Below are positions 43,386-51,085 of a stretch of 64,000 bases of DNA, in pieces. The notes under the pieces are model-generated. The model did no database searches and was not told the origin of the DNA. It saw nothing but the letters and a program-made list of their open reading frames with translations. Positions within the stretch are counted from its first letter, which is position 1. Every line of letters begins with the position of its first letter. The translations under genes were made by a program, and so were the position numbers. The stretch covers positions 1 through 64,000 of the forward strand of contig NZ_JANUFD010000014.1 of the NCBI RefSeq assembly GCF_024807945.1. The letters are read 5' to 3'. This DNA is from Pseudomonas sp. JUb42. GTDB lineage: Bacteria > Pseudomonadota > Gammaproteobacteria > Pseudomonadales > Pseudomonadaceae.

Positions 43386-43720
43386 CGCGCCACCTCGGCG
43401 AGATGACCTAGATCCAAGTGTTGCTGTGATTTCAAAAAACGTGGCAACAGTGGCAACGGTGGCAACAGCTCCGGAATACGTGGCCTCCAGCTGTCGAATT
43501 TGCTGCCAGTTCGTTGCCACCGGTTTATTTGTGGCAACTGATATAACCGGTAGGTCGTTGAAATGGCGTCGCCTATATTCAAAAACGTGTTTGTGTTGCC
43601 ACCTGTTGCCACTTCTTTTATTAGGTGGCAACGCTGCAAAGCGCCGGATCTAAAGGGCGTTGCCACCGTTGCCACTGTTGCCACCGTTTCTAGGTTCCTA
43701 TGTACATTGGCTACAGTCAT
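43382..43720 (-). CDS. Repeat-bearing small protein, VATVAT type
   Basis: A 112-codon frame with 4-bp ATGA overlaps at both ends: its ATG overlaps the helicase gene stop at 43717 and its TGA overlaps the next ATG at 43385. That double coupling argues it is translated. Its N-terminus reads LETVATVATVATPF because GTGGCAAC words fall in frame every 9 bases; other copies encode WQ and LP repeats. No domain recognised. It may serve mainly as a coding-compatible carrier for the DNA repeats. Confidence 0.5.
   Translation of the reverse strand: MTVANVHRNLETVATVATVATPFRSGALQRCHLIKEVATGGNTNTFLNIGDAISTTYRLYQLPQINRWQRTGSKFDSWRPRIPELLPPLPLLPRFLKSQQHLDLGHLAEVAR
43441..43684. repeat. GTGGCAAC octamer cluster, candidate replication origin
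   Basis: Eleven exact copies of GTGGCAAC or its complement in 244 bp: direct at 43441, 43450, 43459, 43531, 43625; inverted at 43513, 43595, 43605, 43659, 43668, 43677. The outer groups of three are spaced 9 bp and face each other. It lies just downstream of the primase and helicase genes. Iteron-like binding sites of this density are typical of phage and satellite origins; origin function is inferred. Confidence 0.65.
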
Positions 43721-45513
43721 TGAGGGCTTACCTCCGCATCCAGGCACTCAGGGTCGATCACATATAGGCGTGTCTGACCGCCGCCGGGCAGACGGTAATT
43801 TTTGGTGCTGCGCTTGCGGTCGGCGTCTCGTTTGGCCAGCACTTCGGCGCCTTCCAGTGCTTTGATGATTCGGGACAAGCCATATCCATGTGCCGCCTCG
43901 ATCAGCGACGACTTGTTAAACAGGTACAGGCGTTTTCCCGCTGTCAGCTCCCAGTAACCGGCCCGGTTGAATACCTTGGTGTCTGGCGTCTGATCGTCCA
44001 CGTCCGAGAAACGGCTGCTGCCGTGCTTGTCGATGAAGTCGAGAATGCCGGATAGGATTTGACGGTCTTCGGCGTTGCCGCTGCCGACCCTGCTTAACCA
44101 CTCGCCATAGAGCAACTGGCAGTCGGCCAGGGCGCTGCCTGGCGCCCAAGGCAGTAGGCCGTAGGCGATGGCCATTTCTCCCGCCAGAGCGATGACGGCG
44201 AACCGGTCAGCTACCCGCCCGGCCTGGGCGTTGTCCTCGATGAACTTGGAGCGAATACCTGCGAAGTCCTCCAGCAGGCCGGGGCGGTAGTCGCTGGCCA
44301 GCAGTTTCTCCACGAATGCCGGGCCTAAGTGCCCATGGTCCGCTCCCACGGCGACAGTCAGCAGGCGGTGGAAATCTGCACCCTCAAGGCCGTGTAATTC
44401 GTCAAAGGCGCGATGGGTACGTGTACCGGCGTTCACGTCCACCATGCGCAACTCGGCGCCAGCATGGGCGGCATTGCCACTGATGGCGGCATGCTCGGAC
44501 AGTGAGCGTTCGCCGCTGGAAAGCGCCAGGAGCCGCCAGCTCAATTTGCCGCGCGCCTCTCGCTCACGGGTCATGGTGCCCTTGCCTTGGCCGTTGGCCA
44601 GCGAATAGGCCATCTCCTGTACCCGCTTAGGGTCTGCACGCTTGATCTCGTCGAGAGGAAGCATGGTGTCGTTGCGGCTTGACGCTTCAATCTCCAAACC
44701 GCCCCGAGTCATATCCCAGCTCGCCGCGAATATGCCCGGGTCGCCCCATACCGACGAGCCGATCAGTTGCGCCAGTGACTTACCACTGGAGCTGTCGCCC
44801 ACCAAGTGAACACCGCCACCCAGCACGCCTACCAGACTCAGCAGTGGGCCGGCCAGCGCGCAGCCGATGGCCAGCGTCAGTACCGGGTTGCCCTCGCATT
44901 TGGCGGCGACTTCGGCTTTCCAACCCTCAAGGTCACCGCGCCGGCTGAAAAGGTTCTGCCCTTTGCCACTGGCCTGATAGCGAACCTTATCGCTGCCAAT
45001 GGTGCGACCTGGGAGAACAAAGGCGCCCGACTCATGCCAGCCCGGTCGACACGTGGTGGCGAACACTTCGGAGGGGCGCTGCTCCAGCAGATATTCCATG
45101 AACTGGCCGCGTTTCTTGAGAGCGATGATGACGCCCATGCCGAACAATTGGCGCCTGGCGTCCTCGCCACTACCGCCGAACACCTCCATGGGGATGATCC
45201 ACTCCTTGGTGCCGCTCTCGGTCAGCAGGCGGAGGAGGCGGCCTTCGCTTCCGTCATCGCTATTGGTGGTGCGAGCGGCGACGGTCACAGGAGTGGCGAT
45301 CCATTCATCAGTGATCGGGCGGTCTGTCTTATCGTCGTCGCTGTCTTCGTCGGCGGCGGCGCGCTTGAAGCCGTGCCAGTACACGCCGGGGCGCAATCTG
45401 CGGCCTTTCTCGTTCGTTACCCAGTGCTCATACACACCCCAGCACGGTCGATCAGGTTCGACCGTGGGAGCTTCGGGGCGCAGATTGATTACATTTTTTT
45501 CAGGCGATGCCAT
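43717..45513 (-). CDS. DUF927 domain replicative helicase-like ATPase
   Basis: A 598-residue ATPase of the DUF927 family found in phages and integrative elements next to primases. Walker A is GDSSSGKS at residues 239-246 and Walker B MLPLDEI at 284-290. The N-terminal 200 residues are probably a DNA- or primase-binding part; the C-terminal 100 residues look like a winged helix (SLIEAAHGYGLSRIIKALEG). It overlaps the primase gene by 14 bp. It probably unwinds the element origin during excision-replication. Confidence 0.8.
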   Translation of the reverse strand: MASPEKNVINLRPEAPTVEPDRPCWGVYEHWVTNEKGRRLRPGVYWHGFKRAAADEDSDDDKTDRPITDEWIATPVTVAARTTNSDDGSEGRLLRLLTESGTKEWIIPMEVFGGSGEDARRQLFGMGVIIALKKRGQFMEYLLEQRPSEVFATTCRPGWHESGAFVLPGRTIGSDKVRYQASGKGQNLFSRRGDLEGWKAEVAAKCEGNPVLTLAIGCALAGPLLSLVGVLGGGVHLVGDSSSGKSLAQLIGSSVWGDPGIFAASWDMTRGGLEIEASSRNDTMLPLDEIKRADPKRVQEMAYSLANGQGKGTMTREREARGKLSWRLLALSSGERSLSEHAAISGNAAHAGAELRMVDVNAGTRTHRAFDELHGLEGADFHRLLTVAVGADHGHLGPAFVEKLLASDYRPGLLEDFAGIRSKFIEDNAQAGRVADRFAVIALAGEMAIAYGLLPWAPGSALADCQLLYGEWLSRVGSGNAEDRQILSGILDFIDKHGSSRFSDVDDQTPDTKVFNRAGYWELTAGKRLYLFNKSSLIEAAHGYGLSRIIKALEGAEVLAKRDADRKRSTKNYRLPGGGQTRLYVIDPECLDAEVSPQ

Positions 45514-46381
45514 GGGCTTTACTCCAAACGGCCAGATCGTTGAAGTCCGTCAACGTGTCAGGCGCATCGGCCGGCCACTCAGGGAACGTCACCAGCGCAC
45601 CCGAGGCTGCGGCAGCTTCGTTGGCAAAGGTTCGGCCGGGATTTCCCTCGGTAAGGCGGTCATCGTCAGCAGCGATGATGATTTCCACGTTGGGGTATTT
45701 CGATCGCAGCGCCTGCGCCACAGACTTGAGGTTGCCCGCATTCATCGCCGCCGCGACGGTGTAGCCGCCGTCCTGATGAAGCGTGGCGCCGGTCGCCCAG
45801 CCCTCGCAGATGCAAAGCGGCCGACCGGGCGAAACTACGCCTAAGGGCGAATAGCTGGCCTTGACCTTGCCTTGGTACACAAACCGCTTCGTGCCGTCCG
45901 GTCCGATGCGCTGCAGGTTGACCAGCTCCCCGTTGCTGTAGAGAGGGATCAGCAGTTCGTCTCCTCGCTGGCGCAGGCCATGCGGTCGAACCCCTTTGGC
46001 GAGAAGGTAGGGATGTGCAGGATCTGCCCGCCGCGCATCACGCCACCAGCGGCGCGCCTTCGCTGCGGCTTGCTGTCGGTGCTTAAGCTGTTGCGCCTCA
46101 CGCTGGGCCCGCGCCTGGGCGATGCGCTGGCGCACCTGCTCAGCTTCACGAGGGTCTGCAGGCTCGCGGCTACACCACGTCGAAGTGCCGCCTAGCTTCC
46201 AAGAGCCGAAGGCACCCGAGGCAATGCCATCTGCAAAGAGGCAGTACCAGCCGTTGGTTGTGCCGGCCTTGTCACCTGGCACAAAAAATCTGCGAATTGT
46301 TCCGTCGCCCTCCGGCAGCCAGTCGAGCGGCCCAAACGCTGCTTGGAGCGCGTCTCGAAACAGAATGGTGGCGTCCGTCAT
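45500..46381 (-). CDS. Toprim-domain primase
   Basis: A 293-residue primase-like protein. The Toprim domain has Glu193 in CICEGWATGA and the DxD-type cluster IIAADDD at 237-241, followed by GRTFANEAA. Residues 1-70 contain a possible partial zinc-ribbon or substrate region, and 75-110 a helical Arg/Gln-rich link. Such proteins make RNA primers together with the adjacent DUF927 helicase. ATGA overlap with the upstream gene. Confidence 0.82.
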   Translation of the reverse strand: MTDATILFRDALQAAFGPLDWLPEGDGTIRRFFVPGDKAGTTNGWYCLFADGIASGAFGSWKLGGTSTWCSREPADPREAEQVRQRIAQARAQREAQQLKHRQQAAAKARRWWRDARRADPAHPYLLAKGVRPHGLRQRGDELLIPLYSNGELVNLQRIGPDGTKRFVYQGKVKASYSPLGVVSPGRPLCICEGWATGATLHQDGGYTVAAAMNAGNLKSVAQALRSKYPNVEIIIAADDDRLTEGNPGRTFANEAAAASGALVTFPEWPADAPDTLTDFNDLAVWSKAHGIA

Positions 46382-46599
46382 GCCGCGCCCTCCGGTTCGT
46401 AACGCGCCAGCACGGCGCCGATCTGCTTCACGATGGCGTCAGTCTGCTCACGGCTGTGCTCGTTGGTGGCACTGTCGCGCAGCTTGACCAGATCGCTAAA
46501 CGCGCCGATCAGCAGGGCATGACCGTAGTTGTCCATGTGTGGCGGCACGTCGTCGCGGATGACGCTTGCGAGCGGGTCGAATTGGATAACGTCACCCAT
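46378..46599 (-). CDS. Small hypothetical protein
   Basis: A 73-residue acidic helical protein (DVIQFDPLASVIRDDVPPHM...). AGAGGT stands 7 nt before the ATG at 46599. It overlaps both the upstream gene (8 bp) and the primase gene (ATGA). Unknown function. Confidence 0.6.
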   Translation of the reverse strand: MGDVIQFDPLASVIRDDVPPHMDNYGHALLIGAFSDLVKLRDSATNEHSREQTDAIVKQIGAVLARYEPEGAA

Positions 46600-46867
46600 G
46601 GGCCGCACCTCTGGCAAAAGCCCGGCAGACGCTTCCGTTGTTAGCGGCGTGCCCGTAGGTAATGTCGTCGATACCGTCAACGAGACTGGTCGTTACTTGC
46701 GCATCAGAACTTCGCATAACTACGCGCCCACACTCAGCATCGGCGGCGGTAAGAAACGGTCCCAGCAGCGCTTTGGGCACTTTCGGGTGGGTGACGTACC
46801 AGAGTTCTTTGGCTTTCTCCGGGCAAGCCGGTAGCGCTGCCGATAACTCAGCATTTTTGAATTTCAT
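46592..46867 (-). CDS. Small hypothetical protein
   Basis: A 91-residue protein with no recognised domain; the core KELWYVTHPKVPKALLGPFL may form a small beta-alpha fold. AGAGGT lies about 7 nt before the ATG. Part of the overlapping operon. Confidence 0.6.
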   Translation of the reverse strand: MKFKNAELSAALPACPEKAKELWYVTHPKVPKALLGPFLTAADAECGRVVMRSSDAQVTTSLVDGIDDITYGHAANNGSVCRAFARGAAHG

Positions 46868-46930
46868 GTCGTTAACCTCTTTCGAGCTAATACTTGGTCA
46901 AGGTTTGCTTATCGCTAAAACATCGATGCC

Positions 46931-47740
46931 TTAAATAAAAGCCTCACTTAGCAGGCGAGCAGCACTTCGCGCCGACGTCGTAATTTCGCGCACAGATTCG
47001 GTCTCGAAAAGAATGGTGTTAACGGCAGACTCCTCTTCCCACCACCGTTCAATGTCAGGCCCGTGCCCCACCGATCTCTTTACGGCCCACGCGGGCAACT
47101 GACGCCTGACTCGTAACCCATTCAGCATCGTCCACCAGCGAATGGCGAATGTCCGCTCAGCCTCAATAAGGTCGATCTGCGCTTGGCTGTTACCCGAGAG
47201 AACAGCCGGATCGTCGCCTGGGAGCAACTGAGAGGTACCAAACAAAACCAGATTGGTATCGCGCTTTGCCATGTCGTACCGCTCGAAGTCAGCGGCGGTG
47301 CCGATGTCCTGGCGTTTTAACCATTCGGGCAGTTCGCGGTTCCGCAGCATTTCATTCAGTACGGCCCACCAGAGAGAGTGATGCTTACGCTCTGCGAAAA
47401 GCTTTGGGAGCAGCGTAGTGGCGTCTATAGCCGGGACCGCAAGGAGGCTCAGCCCTTTCAGAAGGCTCTCGCCTGGCTTGGGCTCTTGAATGCTCAGGGT
47501 TAACTGCTGCTGAACGCGATCAGAGGCCCTGAGGTCTTTGGCGAGGTCGAACTGGTCGGCCTTGTGCTGCTCGATCAGGGTCACTTCGGCATCGGGATAA
47601 TCAGCTCTGACTAGATCCGCGACCCTGTTGGCCAACGACCTACCGATCACTGACGGCAGATCAAATGCGTATGGACGAAGGCCAGCAATTCGGACACTGC
47701 TTTTGATGTAGCCGGGGTCAATGTTTGACGGGCGCGTCAT
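46931..47740 (-). CDS. Hypothetical protein of element operon
   Basis: A 269-residue soluble protein of unknown family with two related-looking halves around WWAVLNEMLRNRELPEWLKR (residues 123-142) and WWTMLNGLRVRRQLPAWAVK (202-221), an internal duplication of about 80 residues. Each is followed by a stretch with an acidic pair and a VNTILF or TNLVLF hydrophobic segment. Overlaps the previous gene by 4 bp. Confidence 0.65.
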   Translation of the reverse strand: MTRPSNIDPGYIKSSVRIAGLRPYAFDLPSVIGRSLANRVADLVRADYPDAEVTLIEQHKADQFDLAKDLRASDRVQQQLTLSIQEPKPGESLLKGLSLLAVPAIDATTLLPKLFAERKHHSLWWAVLNEMLRNRELPEWLKRQDIGTAADFERYDMAKRDTNLVLFGTSQLLPGDDPAVLSGNSQAQIDLIEAERTFAIRWWTMLNGLRVRRQLPAWAVKRSVGHGPDIERWWEEESAVNTILFETESVREITTSARSAARLLSEAFI

Positions 47741-47949
47741 AGATCACCCGCCTGCTCGTCAGGCGCGCCATCGAGAAGGTCAGCCCAGGCCATAGCTGCG
47801 TTCTGAATCAACCCGGCGGCAACACGGGCGACGATTACCGGAGTCTTAGGGCTTGCGATAACCGCTGATGCCAGAGCAATCAAGGCGAGTATTTCGCGCA
47901 GGTCTGCGAGCAGATCTGAATCGGCTTGCTGGAGAGGGTGAAAGTTCAT
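47737..47949 (-). CDS. Small helical hypothetical protein
   Basis: A 70-residue protein, mostly helix (DSDLLADLREILALIALASAV), with 4-bp overlaps on both sides. No signal peptide; the hydrophobic helix could be amphipathic. Unknown function. Confidence 0.6.
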   Translation of the reverse strand: MNFHPLQQADSDLLADLREILALIALASAVIASPKTPVIVARVAAGLIQNAAMAWADLLDGAPDEQAGDL

Positions 47950-48242
47950 TGCATCCCCCTTACATCCAGAGCGTTATGCATTTTTCCCAGATGACGATGG
48001 TTCCAGCAGAAGTTGCCTGAGAAGGTGCGAATCTGCTCAAGGTGGCGGGCAATATCACAGCCGATGCCCTCTTCGTGGCGACACATGTAGATGTCAAGAA
48101 ATGGCGCCAGCAACTTCGACAACGTGTCGAACTCTTGGCGGGCGAAATTCATAGACGCCATTTCCGCCGGCGAAATAGTGGCTTCGATCAGGATATCGCC
48201 CTCGATTGGTGCTGGCGGAACGATTGCAATTGATCGGCTCAC
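47946..48242 (-). CDS. Small hypothetical protein
   Basis: A 98-residue protein starting at GTG 48242 with GGAGGT about 5 nt upstream, which settles the start; the much longer open frame upstream has no binding site. The sequence contains CRHEEGIGCDIARHLEQI. ATGA overlap with the next gene. Unknown function. Confidence 0.65.
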   Translation of the reverse strand: MSRSIAIVPPAPIEGDILIEATISPAEMASMNFARQEFDTLSKLLAPFLDIYMCRHEEGIGCDIARHLEQIRTFSGNFCWNHRHLGKMHNALDVRGMQ

Positions 48243-48400
48243 AGGACACCTCCGGAGATTTCCAAGGCGCGTGCGCGGTCCATGTGGGCGTTGTAGCGTT
48301 TCAAACGAACGGAAAGGGCTGTGTTTGCGCGGAGGGCGCTCAATGCCATGCGGCGGTGAGCAAGTGCGCGGATTTTGGACGGAATGAGGGCGCGTTTCAT
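48239..48400 (-). CDS. Small basic hypothetical protein
   Basis: A 53-residue, Arg/Lys-rich helical protein (KRALIPSKIRALAHRRMALS). AAGGAG lies 8 nt before the ATG at 48400. Its stop overlaps the next GTG by 4 bp. Possibly nucleic-acid binding; not recognised. Confidence 0.6.
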   Translation of the reverse strand: MKRALIPSKIRALAHRRMALSALRANTALSVRLKRYNAHMDRARALEISGGVL

Positions 48401-48453
48401 TGGTGAGGCTCCTTGTAATGAGGAACCGCCACGGTCTGCCGCCAAGCAGATTA

Positions 48454-48537
48454 GGGTGGCGGATTGCACAGGATTGGCGGACCGGCGTACAAGGAAACCG
48501 GCGCACCCAAGGGTGCTCCTGCGCAACCCGCCATAAC
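48454..48537 (+). ncRNA. C4-like structured RNA, element copy
   Basis: Lies in the 317-bp gap after the KilA-N gene. Outer stem ggcgg (48458) with ccgcc (48528); inner hairpin gcacc...ggtgc (48503-48516); and the phrase gaccgg...ccggcgcac between. The same order of elements occurs at 62564-62650 in the chromosome. The layout resembles C4 antisense RNAs of P1/P22-type phages, which control antirepressor genes; a KilA-N gene is adjacent here. Strand and family are from memory and uncertain. Confidence 0.45.
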
Positions 48538-48717
48538 ACGAAATCGCGGGCAAAAGAAAAGCGCCTGCAATTGTAATGGGGGCGCTGTTGCGCCTTGTAC
48601 ACTTCGGGCCGCCAAGCCCGTTCGCTGAATTTGCAGCGACGAGCGAACCATACCGATGAGAACGACTGCTGGCAACAGAAGATATCGACCGTTTGTCGCC
48701 GATCATGAGGGCGGCGA

Positions 48718-49401
48718 TCATGCGGCGCCCCTCAAATGTTTCGCACGGAGGCCATGCACATAGGCATTCAGCGCTGTCTTACGAGACGAATAGTCTTTGC
48801 CTTGGCCAATCAGCAGCACATCACGATTTTCGACCAGCATCACCAGCTCAAGCTCAGCCTGGCTAAGTTGATCGCGATCACGGCCAGCAAAGTTGCCGGT
48901 GATCACCTCATTGATCAAACGCGCTTCGTTCATGAAATGGTGCGGTTTCGTCGCCTTGCCGGCTGTTTCGTGCGTGATGGCCAAGGCGTCACACAAACTG
49001 CGATAGCCAATGGCGGCCTGGCGCCGGGCGATGGACCGGGAGCCAAGTTCACCGCGGATCAGCGCGTCGATCTGCATATCGCACCAAACAGCAAATTTCG
49101 CGTTGCACCAGCGAGCAAAGGTGACCGCCAATTTGGGGTGGAGCTTCGTTCCACCGCCTCGATCGAGCCTGGCCTTGCTGGTTTTTACATACCCGGAATT
49201 CCGGGTATCTACGATCACCGATTCCTTTCCGGTGAGCATCTCATCCAAGGCTTGGATGTACTCGAGGGTTTCGTTGTTCTCCAGCCAGTGATCGAGGCGT
49301 TTGCCATGGCGCTCCGCAATAGCGGTGGCGTGTAACCAGCCGTCGGCGGTGAAGGGAACAGCTTGGCCCTCGTAGTCCAGGTACAGGATCTTGGTAGTCA
49401 T
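48718..49401 (-). CDS. KilA-N domain protein
   Basis: A 227-residue protein whose first 130 residues form a KilA-N domain: VPFTADGWLHATAIAERHGKR near the N-terminus, ...YVKTSKARLDRGGGTKLHPKL, then LAVTFARWCNAKFAVWCDMQ. KilA-N proteins bind DNA and include phage antirepressors. The C-terminal part is helical and unfamiliar. The gene is coupled to the upstream HTH gene by a 4-bp overlap and is followed by the C4-like RNA region, suggesting an antirepressor module. Confidence 0.85.
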   Translation of the reverse strand: MTTKILYLDYEGQAVPFTADGWLHATAIAERHGKRLDHWLENNETLEYIQALDEMLTGKESVIVDTRNSGYVKTSKARLDRGGGTKLHPKLAVTFARWCNAKFAVWCDMQIDALIRGELGSRSIARRQAAIGYRSLCDALAITHETAGKATKPHHFMNEARLINEVITGNFAGRDRDQLSQAELELVMLVENRDVLLIGQGKDYSSRKTALNAYVHGLRAKHLRGAA

Positions 49402-49697
49402 GCGGCCACCACTTCGGCTGGCTGTGAAATGAGGGTGTAGAGGGCGACGCCCGTGTGCTTACGCCCCCACTCATCCGTGAGCGTGATGCGATCTGTGTGA
49501 ATCGTGTATCCGCGGTTACGCAGGTCGCAGATCCTCGCACCGGGGCGGCAAATGTTTAGCTCACGCATGGCTGTGAAGGTGTCGGTCTGACCGATCTCCA
49601 GACGTGTAATGAGGCGAGCGAGCTGGGCTGTAATGCTGGTATTCTGAACGCGAGATTTTTCTGGGCTGGCCTTTTGGTTGGCCTTTTTTTTGTCCAT
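49398..49697 (-). CDS. Winged helix-turn-helix phage protein (HTH_39-like)
   Basis: A 99-residue protein with a basic N-terminus (MDKKKANQKASPEKSR) followed by a winged helix: QLARLITRLEIGQTDTFTAM then RELNICRPGARICDLRNRGY and TIHTDRITLTDEWGRKH. This resembles the HTH_39 family common in phage early operons. It probably represses or activates the operon. Its ATG overlaps the alpA stop (TAATG). Confidence 0.75.
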   Translation of the reverse strand: MDKKKANQKASPEKSRVQNTSITAQLARLITRLEIGQTDTFTAMRELNICRPGARICDLRNRGYTIHTDRITLTDEWGRKHTGVALYTLISQPAEVVAA

Positions 49698-49966
49698 TAG
49701 GCGGCCACCTCGCGCAGATCAATGCGCTTTTGCACCCAGGCATAAACCTCGGCCAGGACAAACCCTATGGGCGCCCCGCGCGAGCTGCTATTGCTCAGCG
49801 GGACGGGGCGTGGAAAGGTCGGATCGTGCTTGAGGAGCTTGTAGAAAGTTGCGCGCTTGATCCCGGTAATAGCCTCCATTTCAGGAATGCGGATCAGGGT
49901 GGTAGCTGGATCGAACTGGTGAATAGTCGCAGACGATGGCTGCATATGAACTGGGGTGGTGTACAT
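49697..49966 (-). CDS. alpA: AlpA family transcriptional regulator
   Basis: An 89-residue AlpA/MerR-like winged helix protein (LIRIPEMEAITGIKRATFYK, then PRPVPLSNSSSRGAPIGFVL with AEVYAWVQKRI). GGGATAC is 7 nt before the ATG. It heads the long leftward operon and is the second AlpA in the element, the other lying near attL. It likely controls the operon or integrase. Confidence 0.8.
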   Translation of the reverse strand: MYTTPVHMQPSSATIHQFDPATTLIRIPEMEAITGIKRATFYKLLKHDPTFPRPVPLSNSSSRGAPIGFVLAEVYAWVQKRIDLREVAA

Positions 49967-50085
49967 GTCTGTATCCCGTTGTTTATGGCGACGGGAGTAC
50001 GTTAATGATGGATTCTTATGCGGTCGCGGCAGGTAAATCCTTGAGGGACCTTCCGGAAGGAAAGTCTATGAGAAAGCTTCCGCAA

Positions 50086-50946
50086 TCATTGCTCGTAGCC
50101 GACCGCTGCTTTAAGTTTTGAAAGGTCTTGCATCAAAGGAACGGCCCACTTCTTATGAGTCGTTTTCCTGATGTCGTCATGGGTTCGATAGTGTCCGTCG
50201 CACAGGGCGTCTGCGTACATTGGCCACGTCACGTCAACGTTGACTTCCATCGCCCAAATAGCCAGATCCAAGTATGGGAGAATCTGGTACTTAGCCCACC
50301 TGTCGTATGCAGGTTTCTGGCTGTTGCTCAATGAGTTGGCTACTTGCGCTAGGTCAGCGGGGCTCTCTGGAGTCACGCCATTTCCCTCAGTGCTGGCCCC
50401 TCTTGCCTGCGCAAGCCACTGATTGAAAGCGGCTCTCAGGGCAGTGTCTGTTGCTCCTAGATCGACCTGAATAACCGCTCTAGGCGGTTTCCGAATGTCG
50501 TAGTAGTCCAGTGTCACTCGCTCCTGGGCAAGGTCAGAATGCTGGTCGAAAGTCGCCTGAGGATTCCGTATTACTCGCCACCGCTGAGGCTTGGAGCGGT
50601 CACATAAATCGTACTTCCTGGCCTGTCGATCACGATCAGCCTGCTTCATCAAATCCGAAACGCACACATCATAAATCGGCTGCGACTCGGGAGCCGCAAG
50701 ACCGCTAACGGGCACCCGCTCCAAAGGGTCAGATCTCATGGAGGCTGCGGCGCGCGCTGTGTGAAGACGCCAGATTTGGTCTTCGTAAGCATCCCCAACC
50801 TTTGCCCCGAGGGTGTAGTGCATAAGCAGGGACTGGCGCCGAGTCAACTGTTCATACCATTCCAGTGCACTAAAGCCTTTGGCGGCGCGATACTTCGCAA
50901 TGTTGAACCAAGGTGGCGGGAAGCTCTGATCAGTGGCCGTTGTCAC
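50086..50946 (-). CDS. DUF6387-like protein
   Basis: A 286-residue soluble protein that resembles DUF6387, a family I recall next to integrases in Gammaproteobacterial islands: it opens with PPPWFNIAKYRAAKGFSALEWYEQL. The GTG at 50946 has GGGAGG 8 nt upstream, which is far better than the more distant TTG at 51039, so the N-terminus begins MTTATDQSFPPPW. It stands between the integrase and the early operon. Function unknown. Confidence 0.65.
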   Translation of the reverse strand: MTTATDQSFPPPWFNIAKYRAAKGFSALEWYEQLTRRQSLLMHYTLGAKVGDAYEDQIWRLHTARAAASMRSDPLERVPVSGLAAPESQPIYDVCVSDLMKQADRDRQARKYDLCDRSKPQRWRVIRNPQATFDQHSDLAQERVTLDYYDIRKPPRAVIQVDLGATDTALRAAFNQWLAQARGASTEGNGVTPESPADLAQVANSLSNSQKPAYDRWAKYQILPYLDLAIWAMEVNVDVTWPMYADALCDGHYRTHDDIRKTTHKKWAVPLMQDLSKLKAAVGYEQ

Positions 50947-51085
50947 TATTACGCCCTCCCAGGCGCTCCCATTGAAATAGATTGGCTGGTCCTGCAGGTG
51001 GGAAGCCTGCTTTTCACCCCGTCGGGCTAGACCAGCCAAAACCGATTGAATACGTGACGCTATCTATCCTTGCCGTTTCGGGGGA

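Noticed and set aside
48239..48721. 160-codon frame continuous with the 53-residue gene and starting with ATGA overlap at the KilA-N stop
   Set aside because: Its first 100 codons read through the C4-like RNA region and have odd composition; the strong AAGGAG before 48400 marks the real start. Co-option cannot be ruled out.
50947..51039. Longer DUF6387-like protein starting at TTG 51039
   Set aside because: GTG at 50946 has a far better binding site and matches the expected N-terminus.
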